DNA of 64,000 bases from Proteiniphilum sp. UBA5384 (GTDB taxonomy: Bacteria > Bacteroidota > Bacteroidia > Bacteroidales > Dysgonomonadaceae), in contig NZ_DHOS01000062.1 in NCBI RefSeq assembly GCF_002410825.1, forward strand, positions 62,001 to 126,000, in the 5' to 3' direction. The stretch's first letter is position 1. Every line of letters begins with the position of its first letter. A program made the translations under genes and the position numbers. This document shows positions 1 through 8,613 of this stretch, in pieces. The notes under the pieces were generated by a model. The model saw nothing but the letters and a program-made list of their open reading frames with translations. It searched no databases and was not told where the DNA came from.

Positions 1-1
1 T

Positions 2-139
2 ATTCCCAGAGTATATTTAAGTGGTACTAACTTATTTACAATATCCAACTTTAAATTATGGGATCCCGAAATGGGAGGTAATGGTCTTTCTTATCCTATA
101 CAGCGAGTATTTAATCTAGGCATTCAAGTTAATTTTTAA
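2..139 (+). CDS. SusC/RagA-type TonB-dependent receptor, C-terminal end only
   Basis: The window opens inside a reading frame that stops at 137-139 and encodes the last 45 residues of an outer-membrane beta-barrel. The final strand reads YPIQRVFNLGIQVNF, a typical SusC end with alternating hydrophobic residues and a terminal aromatic residue. It lies ten bases ahead of a SusD gene, the normal SusC-SusD order. In the family, SusC forms the TonB-driven pore for oligosaccharide import and SusD is its lid. The substrate, plug domain and any N-terminal signalling domain lie outside the window. Confidence 0.85.
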   Translation: MPRVYLSGTNLFTISNFKLWDPEMGGNGLSYPIQRVFNLGIQVNF

Positions 140-148
140 TAGAAGAAG

Positions 149-2170
149 ATGATGAAAAAGATATACTTATTATTCATTTTTATTTTTTTGTTTACAATCA
201 CCGGGTGTAATGATCTTTTAGATATATTACCTGATGACAAACCTGAATTGAAAGATGCGTTTAAAGACAGGTATAACGCTGAAAAATATCTGTTTACATG
301 TTATAATAATCTTCCCAAGTATGTAGATCCGGCCAACACACTGGGGCTTGGAGCCGGAGGAGACATCATTTATAATGAAAGAAATACAGGTGGAGGATTA
401 GGATCCGGCCCCCCAGCGACTATGATGATTTTCCTAAAAGGGAATAACGCAGCCAATCCTTATATGAACTTCTGGGATGGCTCTAATGGTGCTCCCAAAA
501 ATCTCTGGCAAGGGATCAGGCATTGTAATGTGTTCTTGGAAAATATCCAAATAGAAGATGGCGGTCCCCTTGACTTGGATGAAATGCTCAGAGACCAATG
601 GGTAGCTGAGGCAAAAGCGATAAAAGCATATTTGCATTTCTACTTGTTCCAACTTTACGGTCCCATTCCTATTATGGATAAATCAACTCCTATTTCTGCA
701 AAAGGTGATGAGGTGAATGTATATCGTGAACCGGTGGATAAAGTAGTGGATTATATTGTGAATACATTGGACGAAGCTATTGAACATCTACCCTCACTAG
801 ACCAATTGGATGTAGTGAGTGAGTATGGGAGAATGACTAAGACAATAGCAAAAAGCATCAAAGCCAAAACTTTAGTATTGGCAGCCAGCCCTCTATTTAA
901 CAATAATAATTATTATTCCGGCATCAAGGATAATCGCGGAGTTGAACTTTTTCCAACGGGGGACAGCAAGGCCAGATGGGAGAGAGCTTTAGAAGCATGC
1001 GATGAAGCTTGTCGTGCTGCTGAGGCTGATGGCGGAGTTATCCTGATTACCACGGATGGGGGTAATAACGCTATTTTCGGAACAAATATCACCAATATCA
1101 ATGATACAACGAAAGCAATGGTGAGTATTCGTCAAGCTGTTACAGAACCCTGGAATCATGAAGTAATTTGGGCTACAAATGAAAGTGATACGAAATTGCA
1201 AAGATGGAGTACCATGTTGAGTAATGATGAGTGGTTTAACCTGGCAGGTTCAGGAGGGTCAGACCTAGGACAACGCCATGCCCCGACTTTAAACGTGGTT
1301 GAAATGTTTTATTCATCTAATGGGATACCAATCGATGAAGATGAAGAATGGGATAGTAAGGGATGGTATAAAAATAGATATAAGACAGAGCTTCCTGATG
1401 AAGAACATCAAAAATATTTTATCAAAAAAGGACAAGAAACTGCTATTCTACATTTCAATCGTTCATTGCGATTTTATGCTTCCGTGGGTTTTGATGGTGG
1501 AATCTGGGAAGGGAGAGGAAATAGCTTAGCGGAGTCGTCATATCCTAATATGATAAGGCATTTTGGCAGTGGAATGAAACATACTGAAACATATGGAGGA
1601 TATCCATTTTCAGGTTATTTGGCAAAAAAGTTAAGTCATTTAAAAACAACTTATACCGAGACAAGAGCTACATTAGTAGCCGAACGATATTCGTTTCCTA
1701 TTATTCGGTTGGCTGATATGTACTTGCTATTGGCTGAATGTTTGAATGAAGTGGGTGGACCGGATCAAACAGATTCTACAGGGCATAATGCGTATTATTA
1801 CTTGGATCTCATAAGAGCCAGATCCGGCATGGAGGGAATTGTTGAAAGTTGGGAAAAACATGCAATTGTTAGGTATAAGAATAAGCCAAAAGAGGTAAAC
1901 GGATTAAGAGAAATTATTCAAAGAGAACGTTTGAATGAGTTGGCGTTTGAGGGGCATTTTTATTATGATGTGAGGAGATGGTTGATAGCGGAAGATATGT
2001 TTAACAAACCTATCTTGGGATGGAACAAAGATGGTGAGAACAAGCAAGATTTTTATAATATAAGAGTGCTATTACAGCCTCGATTCTCAATGAAGGATTA
2101 TCTTATGCCCATAAGAGTGAACACCCTGTTGCAAAATAAAAATCTTGTGCAGAATCCAGGATGGAATTAA
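149..2170 (+). CDS. SusD/RagB family glycan-binding outer-membrane lipoprotein
   Basis: This 673-residue protein has a lipoprotein signal peptide with the lipidated Cys at residue 20 (TITGC). It carries the SusD/RagB layout: a TPR-like helical N-terminal half with the pattern NVFLENI and AKAIKAYLHFYLFQLYGPIP, and a C-terminal segment with LAECLNEVG, LDLIRARSG, RERLNELAFEGHFYYDVRRW and a final NPGWN. SusD proteins cap the partner SusC pore and capture oligosaccharides at the cell surface. At 673 residues it is longer than many SusD proteins (about 500-600). The tandem ATGs at 149 and 152 both give a good signal peptide. It follows the SusC tail by ten bases and belongs to the first PUL. Confidence 0.93.
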   Translation: MMKKIYLLFIFIFLFTITGCNDLLDILPDDKPELKDAFKDRYNAEKYLFTCYNNLPKYVDPANTLGLGAGGDIIYNERNTGGGLGSGPPATMMIFLKGNNAANPYMNFWDGSNGAPKNLWQGIRHCNVFLENIQIEDGGPLDLDEMLRDQWVAEAKAIKAYLHFYLFQLYGPIPIMDKSTPISAKGDEVNVYREPVDKVVDYIVNTLDEAIEHLPSLDQLDVVSEYGRMTKTIAKSIKAKTLVLAASPLFNNNNYYSGIKDNRGVELFPTGDSKARWERALEACDEACRAAEADGGVILITTDGGNNAIFGTNITNINDTTKAMVSIRQAVTEPWNHEVIWATNESDTKLQRWSTMLSNDEWFNLAGSGGSDLGQRHAPTLNVVEMFYSSNGIPIDEDEEWDSKGWYKNRYKTELPDEEHQKYFIKKGQETAILHFNRSLRFYASVGFDGGIWEGRGNSLAESSYPNMIRHFGSGMKHTETYGGYPFSGYLAKKLSHLKTTYTETRATLVAERYSFPIIRLADMYLLLAECLNEVGGPDQTDSTGHNAYYYLDLIRARSGMEGIVESWEKHAIVRYKNKPKEVNGLREIIQRERLNELAFEGHFYYDVRRWLIAEDMFNKPILGWNKDGENKQDFYNIRVLLQPRFSMKDYLMPIRVNTLLQNKNLVQNPGWN

Positions 2171-2202
2171 TTTTTAATACCCACCAAAAAAAGTAATAAA
2201 AA

Positions 2203-3558
2203 ATGAAGAAATATATCAAATCCCTTTTGATTACATTGACAATCTCCCTATTAATTGTAGGATGTAACGACTCGTATATGGGAGTAGAGCAAGTTAAAAC
2301 AGATTCAACAAAACCGGAAAAGATTACAGTGAACGAAGTGACACCTATATCCGGAGCCCTTAAAATAATGTTTTCACTGCCAAAAGGCAATCAGAATATC
2401 TCTAAAGTGGAAGCTTGGTATTACACTAAAGATAGAGAAAAACGGGAATTTAGCGTATCAAGGTACAGTTCTTTTATTTTGGTTGAAGGTTTTATCGGGA
2501 CTGATGAAGTAACGGTTGAATTGAGATGCGTAGACAATAGTGGAAATGAATCGGACATAACGGAAGTTCAGGCGACTCCTCTAAAATCACCTTTAGAACT
2601 GGCGATGGAAAGTATGAGGCCGGAAGCTGCTTTTGGGGGAGTCAAAATAGAGTGGGAAAATGCAAATGCCAATCCAATTGCCATTCATGTCCTTACAGAA
2701 GACACATTGCAGAAAGGAACGGTGACGCTCGCAGAAGATCCTACAAAAACAATTTATACAAGTGATTCTTTAAATACATTTGCTTATATTCGTCAATATC
2801 CGGCACTAGAGCAGAAATTCGGCTTTGTTTTATCGGATAAATGGGGAAACAGAACGGATACCTTAATTGCTTCTTTAATTCCTTATAAGGAAGAAAGGAT
2901 TGATTACAATTTAGTGAAAGAAGTTACCTTTTTTAACCCCACAACCTATGGTGGCAGTAGAGATTATGACACTTGGGCTATTAATAAATCAACAGGAATT
3001 CAAAATGATGCCAATGCCCATGGGGCAGCTTATCGAGCACAAGGCCTGTTTGATGGCGTTAAATCCGGGAATGGACCATACCTCTATAAATTTGTGAAAA
3101 ACCTCTCAGATCCTGATCCAAGTAATAGGATTTTAGTGAATGATGTGTATGCTACATTTGATTTAAATATGCTTGTGCGATTAAGCAGAGTAAAGCTCTT
3201 CCCCCGTACTAATATAACATATACATATAATAGATCCAGCCCAAAACGTTTCAGGATATGGGGAACCAACGATGATAATAACGCAAGATGGTCAAAATTT
3301 CCAGAAGGCTGGACTTTAATAGGAGAGTACGTAGGTGTAGAACCTGCAAATAGGGATAATCTAACTCCCGAAGAGATTGACTATTTTAACTTAGAGCAAG
3401 AGTACACTATCAGCGAAGGAAATGTCAATCCTGAGGCCCATCCTACTGAAGCTTTCCGGTATATGCGGATCCAGTTTATGGAAACATACAATCCTCAGTT
3501 AGAATATTACACTGTGAATCAGTTCGAAATGTATGGGGATGTTGTGGAGTATTATTAA
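2203..3558 (+). CDS. DUF4959/DUF5126/DUF5000-type surface lipoprotein of a PUL
   Basis: This 451-residue lipoprotein has its Cys at residue 21 (LIVGC). After the leader comes a short domain starting PEKITVNEVTPISGALKI, which matches DUF4959. A second beta-rich domain around residues 130-225 (GGVKIEWENANANPI, FVLSDKWGNRTDT) resembles DUF5126. A C-terminal discoidin-like DUF5000 region follows (residues about 240-451, LVRLSRVKLFPR, FRIWGTNDDN, YMRIQFMETYNPQ). This three-part architecture is recurrent in Bacteroidota PULs directly after SusD, where such proteins are taken as surface glycan-binding proteins. Binding of glycan is inferred from context; no enzyme motif was seen. It lies 32 bases after susD in the same direction. 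Confidence 0.82.
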   Translation: MKKYIKSLLITLTISLLIVGCNDSYMGVEQVKTDSTKPEKITVNEVTPISGALKIMFSLPKGNQNISKVEAWYYTKDREKREFSVSRYSSFILVEGFIGTDEVTVELRCVDNSGNESDITEVQATPLKSPLELAMESMRPEAAFGGVKIEWENANANPIAIHVLTEDTLQKGTVTLAEDPTKTIYTSDSLNTFAYIRQYPALEQKFGFVLSDKWGNRTDTLIASLIPYKEERIDYNLVKEVTFFNPTTYGGSRDYDTWAINKSTGIQNDANAHGAAYRAQGLFDGVKSGNGPYLYKFVKNLSDPDPSNRILVNDVYATFDLNMLVRLSRVKLFPRTNITYTYNRSSPKRFRIWGTNDDNNARWSKFPEGWTLIGEYVGVEPANRDNLTPEEIDYFNLEQEYTISEGNVNPEAHPTEAFRYMRIQFMETYNPQLEYYTVNQFEMYGDVVEYY

Positions 3559-3578
3559 TCTAACACTTTATTGAAATT

Positions 3579-5204
3579 ATGAAAAGATATATATGTATAA
3601 TACCTTTTTTGGTGGGGTTATATTTTGTAAGTTGCGACAATGCCAATGATTTATTGAACCAATACATAAAGGATGGTCCAATTATCTATGCGGCAAAAGT
3701 GGATACACTGGAAACCCAATCCGGATATAATCGCTTTAGAGTGAATATTTATCCTGCAGAGGATGTCAACCGCTCTCATTGTATATTGAGTTGGAATATT
3801 AGTGAAGGAGTCAAAGACTCTGTCCGGATAGATTATATCCAGGATAACTACGATAATGAACGGAAGTGTTATTATTATCTGATAGAATTCCCGTCAGATT
3901 CGGAAATTCAAGGGAATGTACCCATCATGGCTCAAAATGTAGATAACTTTGGGAATAAGTCATTAATAGTAGATGGAAGTGCTTATGTGTATGGATTAAA
4001 ATACACCTCTTTCTTAGTCAATGCTCCTATAAATATTTCTCCTCAAGTGGATAAAGTGACATTTGAAGAAAGAATAGGTATGTTAGGGAACATCATAAGC
4101 TATGAACAAAATAATGGAGCTTTCACCGAAGAAGTGTACACCACTGAAAGAAGTTTTCCTCTTGTAGATGCAAAAAGGGGAGGTATTGTTCGTACCAAAA
4201 CAAAGTATTTAATCAATGAAACAGATATTGATATTCTCGAGGTAGCTGATTTTACAGAAACAACCATACCCACGAACGAAGGTATTGATGTTATGTTACA
4301 ATTGAATAGCACTTCTCCTTTTGTATTGGATGAGGAAAGATTACAACTATTAAAAAAGATTGAAATCTTATCAGATGAATTTAATAACCCTTCTTATTTC
4401 GGCCAATATTTAAATAGTTCGGAAGAAGCCGCCATTGATATGGAATATTCATCTCCGCTTCTATTTTGCTATCGCAATGCATTTGATAAAGTGATTGATG
4501 AAGTAAAAAATACGCAAGTCGAAAGTGGATCCGTGGCTATTTGGTTACTCTATAATATGGGTTTTATAGTAAAAACGCCATCAGGTGCTTTTGGTGTGGA
4601 TGTTGATCATCGTCTGGCAAGTCAATTAGAGCCTTACTTGGATTTTATTTGTGTTACCCACAATCATGTAGATCATGCCAACGTTAAATTGATGGACGCA
4701 ATGAACAGTAAAGGAAAGCCTGTATTGTCTAACTTTTACACAAAAAGTGCACAATTTTATTCCAAAGTGCCGGCAAATTATACGATTGGAAATTTCACAA
4801 TTAAAACTGATATTACAGATCATCTCAGGGATCCGGCTTTGCCTGATTTTGTAACGGTATTCAAAATTGATTGTGGACCTGATGCCGGTCATTTCACCAT
4901 GTTGAATTGTGGGGATTCCGGCTTTAATCCGATTCATTTTACGAATGTGGAAGGTCCGATTGATTTAGCCGTTTTTCGGTGGGGAGCCGCCAGAGAGAAT
5001 GACATCCTTGGCACCGGTAGTGGACAAGTTCAAACAGACTATATTGTTTTATCTCATCTGATTGAGCAGCGGCATAAACCATACCCTGAAGGACAGGCAT
5101 CCATTACGCAAACTCTTAAACACCTCCCCGGTGTAAAATGCGACAATACAGTAATTCCTTTTTGGGGTGAAAAAATGATCTGGAAGAATGGACAAATGTC
5201 CTAA
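3579..5204 (+). CDS. DUF4998-like surface module fused to an MBL-fold hydrolase, lipoprotein
   Basis: This 541-residue lipoprotein (Cys19, YFVSC) has two parts. Residues about 20-235 resemble DUF4998, a beta-rich domain normally found as a separate surface lipoprotein after SusD (IYAAKVDTLETQSGYNRFRV, SWNISEGVKDSV, AQNVDNFGNKS). Residues about 240-541 form a metallo-beta-lactamase fold with the metal motif THNHVDH (H361, H363, D365, H366), CGDSGF near 444-449, and SH near 492. That second part is closely similar to the whole of the next protein. MBL-fold enzymes of this UlaG-like type usually hydrolyse lactones, phosphodiesters or amides; the substrate here is unknown. The lipobox suggests a membrane-anchored, possibly surface, location. 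No frameshift or junction scar was seen, so the fusion appears to be one continuous gene. Confidence 0.8.
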   Translation: MKRYICIIPFLVGLYFVSCDNANDLLNQYIKDGPIIYAAKVDTLETQSGYNRFRVNIYPAEDVNRSHCILSWNISEGVKDSVRIDYIQDNYDNERKCYYYLIEFPSDSEIQGNVPIMAQNVDNFGNKSLIVDGSAYVYGLKYTSFLVNAPINISPQVDKVTFEERIGMLGNIISYEQNNGAFTEEVYTTERSFPLVDAKRGGIVRTKTKYLINETDIDILEVADFTETTIPTNEGIDVMLQLNSTSPFVLDEERLQLLKKIEILSDEFNNPSYFGQYLNSSEEAAIDMEYSSPLLFCYRNAFDKVIDEVKNTQVESGSVAIWLLYNMGFIVKTPSGAFGVDVDHRLASQLEPYLDFICVTHNHVDHANVKLMDAMNSKGKPVLSNFYTKSAQFYSKVPANYTIGNFTIKTDITDHLRDPALPDFVTVFKIDCGPDAGHFTMLNCGDSGFNPIHFTNVEGPIDLAVFRWGAARENDILGTGSGQVQTDYIVLSHLIEQRHKPYPEGQASITQTLKHLPGVKCDNTVIPFWGEKMIWKNGQMS

Positions 5205-5232
5205 TTTGTATTAGATAAATCATAAAGAAAGG

Positions 5233-5265
5233 CTCTTATAGGGGGTATCCTTTATAAGAGTTTTT
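5233..5265 (+). terminator. Rho-independent terminator after the MBL fusion gene
   Basis: CTCTTATA (5233-5240) pairs with TATAAGAG (5253-5260), with further GG/CC pairing inside the loop, and is followed by TTTTT at 5261-5265. It lies 28 bases after the stop codon of the fusion gene and 20 bases before the next start. It may end or attenuate transcription between the two MBL genes. Confidence 0.75.
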
Positions 5266-5285
5266 CTTCTAAACTTAGAAATAAT

Positions 5286-6323
5286 ATGAAACGAATCAAT
5301 TTATTCGCTCTAACATTGATATTGCTGGCTGCTATATCTTGTCAGCAAAATTTTCACAAAAAAAGCAATCAGAAAAATATCACCAGTGAAGCTGTTCAAG
5401 AAGCCATCCAGGTAATGCAAGAGTTCAGGAAAACATCCCCACTTTTATTAGACGATAAAAGACTGGCGTTTTTAAATGAATTCCAGACATATTCCGATAG
5501 CTTGGAGAACACTACATTCAAAAAATATCTTGATAGTCCTAAAGAAGAAGCGTACAGAATGGAAAATACAATACCCATGCTGTACTTTTATCGAGAAGCT
5601 TTCGACAAAGTCCTTTATGAAGTAAAGAACACCAAGGTAAAAGATGGAACCGCGCTTGTTTGGTTGCTCTATAATATGGGATTTGTGGTCAAAACACCTT
5701 CCGGCTGTTTTGGAATCGACATAGAACATCGTCTGGCAGAGCAATTGGAACCTTACCTGGACTTCCTCGTTGTCACACATAACCACAGAGACCATTATGA
5801 TCCCAAATTACTGGAAGCTTTGAATAGGAATGGCAAGCCAATTTTATCAAATTTCTATGAGAAAGACCAGAGATACCTGTCAACCACTCCGACGAGTCAT
5901 ATAATTGGAAATTTTACAATCCGTACTGATATCTCAGATCATCTTACTGACCCGAAGTTACCGGACTTTGTGACTCTGTTCCGAATCGATTGTGGTGAAG
6001 ATTCAGGGAATTTTTCTATACTACACTGTGGGGATTCGGGATTCAATCCCGAGCGTTTCAAAAATGTACAAGGCCCCGTAAGCATGGCTGTTATCAGATG
6101 GGGTGCACCCAGGGAAAGCAATATATTCGGCACGGGGGAAGGACAAATTCAAACTGACTATGCCATTCTATCTCATCTGATAGAATTAAGGCATAAGCCG
6201 TATCCACATGGACAAGCCTCAATCACCAAAACGCTGGAACACCTGCCTACGGTTAAATGTAAAAACACCCTTCTTCCTTTTTGGGGCGAGAAGTTGACAT
6301 GGGGAAATGGGGAACTGCATTGA
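5286..6323 (+). CDS. MBL-fold metallo-hydrolase lipoprotein
   Basis: This 345-residue lipoprotein (Cys19, AISCQQ) is essentially one MBL domain after a short linker. The metal-binding motif THNHRDH is at 164-170, CGDSGF follows about 80 residues later, and the C-terminal part has a conserved SHLIE...RHKPYPHGQASIT block. By eye it is clearly paralogous to the C-terminal half of the preceding fusion along its whole length (LLYNMGF, VKTPSG, EPYLDF and IGNFTI are all shared). Two MBL hydrolases of one family in a PUL suggest a non-glycosidic bond (ester, lactone, phosphodiester or amide) in the target. A terminator separates it from the fusion gene. Confidence 0.85.
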   Translation: MKRINLFALTLILLAAISCQQNFHKKSNQKNITSEAVQEAIQVMQEFRKTSPLLLDDKRLAFLNEFQTYSDSLENTTFKKYLDSPKEEAYRMENTIPMLYFYREAFDKVLYEVKNTKVKDGTALVWLLYNMGFVVKTPSGCFGIDIEHRLAEQLEPYLDFLVVTHNHRDHYDPKLLEALNRNGKPILSNFYEKDQRYLSTTPTSHIIGNFTIRTDISDHLTDPKLPDFVTLFRIDCGEDSGNFSILHCGDSGFNPERFKNVQGPVSMAVIRWGAPRESNIFGTGEGQIQTDYAILSHLIELRHKPYPHGQASITKTLEHLPTVKCKNTLLPFWGEKLTWGNGELH

Positions 6324-6361
6324 TAGATTGATTGTTTAAACAATAATATAATATTAATCGG

Positions 6362-6871
6362 ATGAAAATCTATAAATATATCCTAATATTGGCTCTATTT
6401 GTTGCCTGTGGCAATAATTCTGATGATCCGCTCGAACCGGAAAATGGAAATGGTAATGTAAATCCGAAACCGATAGAAGTTATAAGCATAAATTTGAATA
6501 TAAGCAAAATCACCCTTTACAAAGGAGAAGAATTGTCTCTTGTGGCCACTGTCTTTCCTGCGAATGCAAGTGATAAAAACTTAATATAGGAAAGTAACGC
6601 CCCCGAGACAGCCAAAGTGGATGAATCGGGTAAGATTACGGCACAAAAAGGCGGTGAGGCTCTTATCATGGCTAAAACTGTAGATGAAGAGAAGTTTGCA
6701 TCTTGTATTGTGTATGTTACTGAAACCTATAACGTTTTGCATATCGGAAATAGTTTTACTCAAGATGCTGTAGATAATCATTATGCCGACCTGATTGGCG
6801 AATCAGGCTTTGTGGATAAAGTCTCGGTATCGTGTCTACATTATGGAGTAAAAACACTCAACTTCCTGTAG
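6362..6871 (+). pseudogene. Broken BIG2-DUF4886 lipoprotein gene (amber codon plus truncation)
   Basis: The frame starts as a lipoprotein (Cys16, LFVACGNN) and runs into a bacterial Ig-like BIG2 domain. A TAG at 6587-6589 interrupts it where BIG2 domains have a conserved Trp (NLI-stop-ESNAPETAKVD, expected W; TGG to TAG is one base). The same frame then continues without further stops through the rest of BIG2 and into the first strand of a DUF4886 SGNH-like domain (VLHIGNSFTQDAVDNHYADL). It ends at 6869-6871 after roughly 45 residues of that domain, where about 200-250 are expected. The remainder is not found downstream. Both defects argue for loss of function. It is collinear with the MBL genes and was probably a PUL esterase-like gene. 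A sequencing error at the TAG would not rescue the truncation. Confidence 0.85.
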
Positions 6872-6964
6872 TTGTGCAAATTATAAGAACTTATTTTGCT
6901 GTTTTTTAGCATAAAAACCATTTATTCAGCAGCTCCTAAATAAAACAGAGCTTTATATTACATC

Positions 6965-7834
6965 CTATATAAGATTTTCCCAATAAGGTTTAAGCTCGGT
7001 TTGAATGTAGCTCACAACCTTGGGAAATGTCAGTTCTTGTAAAATTCTAAGATTCTTGACAAACGAACTCCACCGTGTATTCAAGTCGGGATTGCTGGTA
7101 AAATCAGGACTGAACATAGCATGATTATCCATGTAGGATGTCTGGCGGTTTTCAAATGTGGCTTTTATAGCCTCACTCAAAATCTCTCTGTCATATTTCC
7201 CTCCCTGCAATATCGTGTAAAGGTCATAAAAATCTTTCATCCTGCTATTGGCTTCCGCTCTTACAATCATTGTTTGAAACTTTTCGGCAATAACGGTTTC
7301 CAATGAATAAGCCAGAATGTTCGTATCAGGAAATCCGTCAATTAAGTTTGGATAATCCAATTCAGAAGGATGTGGAGTTATTACATCCCCAAATCCTATA
7401 TCCATGGAAACGTCTTGACGAATCATGTCAATAGAAGCGGTCAGTGTAAGTCTCACACCCGGATATTTCTTTTCAATGGCAATGTCATCAGTGCGTAGCG
7501 TATTCGTGTGGAATATTACGCCGTCTTGTTCATACGGAATCGCACAAATTCCAGTAAATACCTTTTTGACATTTTCTTTGTCATTGTCAATATGATGCCC
7601 CATAAAATCAATATCCAATGTTGGCCTTGCCAAGAAACGCTCATGTGCGTATAGTAATGCTCCTCCTTTTAAGAAAAATCGGTCATGGTACGGGCTTATT
7701 GACAAACGATAGAGCAAACGCTCTTGAAGGTATCTTGTTACAAGCATCTGATACCCCTGTGCTTCACTTCGTGAAATGTTCAATAATTTGGCTTTTACCG
7801 AACAGCCAAAGTTATGTATTTCTTTTATTGCCAT
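6965..7834 (-). CDS. abiEii: AbiEii/AbiGii-type nucleotidyltransferase toxin
   Basis: This 289-residue protein has the AbiEii nucleotidyltransferase layout. An N-terminal helix pair precedes FFLKGGALLYA, then RPTLDIDFMG supplies the metal-binding acidic pair. The downstream conserved blocks are LAYSLETVIAEKFQTM (catalytic Lys region) and SRMKDFYDLY. AbiEii toxins are type IV toxin-antitoxin or phage-abortive-infection proteins that use nucleotides to modify RNA targets; the target here is unknown. Its start overlaps the end of the upstream antitoxin gene by ten bases, the usual operon arrangement. It faces against the surrounding PUL genes, supporting insertion as a mobile defence module. Confidence 0.92.
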   Translation of the reverse strand: MAIKEIHNFGCSVKAKLLNISRSEAQGYQMLVTRYLQERLLYRLSISPYHDRFFLKGGALLYAHERFLARPTLDIDFMGHHIDNDKENVKKVFTGICAIPYEQDGVIFHTNTLRTDDIAIEKKYPGVRLTLTASIDMIRQDVSMDIGFGDVITPHPSELDYPNLIDGFPDTNILAYSLETVIAEKFQTMIVRAEANSRMKDFYDLYTILQGGKYDREILSEAIKATFENRQTSYMDNHAMFSPDFTSNPDLNTRWSSFVKNLRILQELTFPKVVSYIQTELKPYWENLI

Positions 7835-8394
7835 ACTTCAAGATATTGATTAAGTGTATTGCGGATTCTTAGTTTTGCTGCATAATCCATCAGTAGGGAA
7901 ATATTTTTGTCGGGACGTTTTAGGTAAGTCTGAAGAATTTCAGCCATTACATCAATACCAACTTTATTCCTGTATTTGATAGCATCACATACCGAACGCT
8001 CCACGTCAAAGATTGGCACATCGTATCCTTGCACATCTTTTTTGGTAACTCCGATAGAAAGCAGTTTGTTGGATTGAAAAACCAGTTGAAACTCCGGATA
8101 ATCGGGCAAAATTATTTTTCGCGTGCGCTCAATAGCTACATAGTAAGCATTCGGTATCTGTGTGGTCAGATTGTAAATCGACCATGCAGACCAAAGACAT
8201 AGTATGCCGCCCGGAATTATCATTCTGATATCCACCATTGTGTTTGCCAAGGCATCAATGTCTGCGTATATGCCATTTTTAAGCCGTATAGCTTCACCTT
8301 TACGAACAGCAGCCTGCAACTGTTGTTCCTGCCAGTCGCTCAACTCTTTGGTTGAGACAAAGCCATTCTCTTTTAGTTTATCCGTTATATACAT
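7825..8394 (-). CDS. abiEi: AbiEi-family antitoxin/transcriptional regulator
   Basis: This 189-residue protein has an N-terminal winged-helix-like region (VSTKELSDWQEQQLQAAVRK, IRLKNGIYADID) followed by the AbiEi C-terminal body (CLWSAWSIYNLTTQIP, VPIFDVERSVCDAI, MAEILQTYLKR). AbiEi proteins are the antitoxin of AbiEii and repress their own promoter by binding inverted repeats. The gene lies directly upstream of the toxin with a ten-base overlap. Two inverted repeats lie in the 55 bases upstream of its start, one of them over the likely -7 region. Its length is typical of the short Bacteroidota AbiEi type. Confidence 0.9.
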   Translation of the reverse strand: MYITDKLKENGFVSTKELSDWQEQQLQAAVRKGEAIRLKNGIYADIDALANTMVDIRMIIPGGILCLWSAWSIYNLTTQIPNAYYVAIERTRKIILPDYPEFQLVFQSNKLLSIGVTKKDVQGYDVPIFDVERSVCDAIKYRNKVGIDVMAEILQTYLKRPDKNISLLMDYAAKLRIRNTLNQYLEVWQ

Positions 8395-8408
8395 ACTCTA
8401 AATACATT

Positions 8409-8447
8409 TACCTTGTAAAGGTACTGCAATTGTTTAAATATGCAGTA
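8409..8447 (-). promoter_or_regulatory. Probable AbiEi operator/promoter: two inverted repeats
   Basis: Fifteen bases upstream of the abiEi start is the perfect repeat TACCTT-gta-AAGGTA (8409-8423). On the minus strand the same bases read TACCTTTA, one base off the TAnnTTTG -7 box. A second perfect pair, TACTGCA (8422-8428) and TGCAGTA (8441-8447), partly overlaps it, with arm starts 19 bases apart. AbiEi proteins are known to bind inverted repeats in their own promoters. The assignment is from position and symmetry only. Confidence 0.55.
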
Positions 8448-8451
8448 TCTT

Positions 8452-8613
8452 TTATAGTTTTTTTTCTTCTTTGTTTTTACGTTTACCAAGTGGGCCACTG
8501 AACTTAGCACGGTTGAGCGATACTCCGTATTTGTTGAGTATGCGAAATACGGAACAATTCAACCGACCTTCATTTACCAATTAAATGAACAAAATAATTT
8601 GTTTTGTTCTCAT
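8452..8613 (-). pseudogene. Possible decayed small reading frame, unidentified
   Basis: On the minus strand an ATG at 8613 opens a 54-codon frame interrupted by one TAA (8581-8583). After it the frame reads like protein (GRLNCSVFRILNKYGVSLN then AKFSGPLGKRKNKEEKKL) and stops at 8452-8454. No family is recognised. The basic tail could belong to a small DNA-binding or mobile-element protein. It lies between abiEi and the RHH antitoxin, where other decay is visible. The frame may also be chance. Confidence 0.25.
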
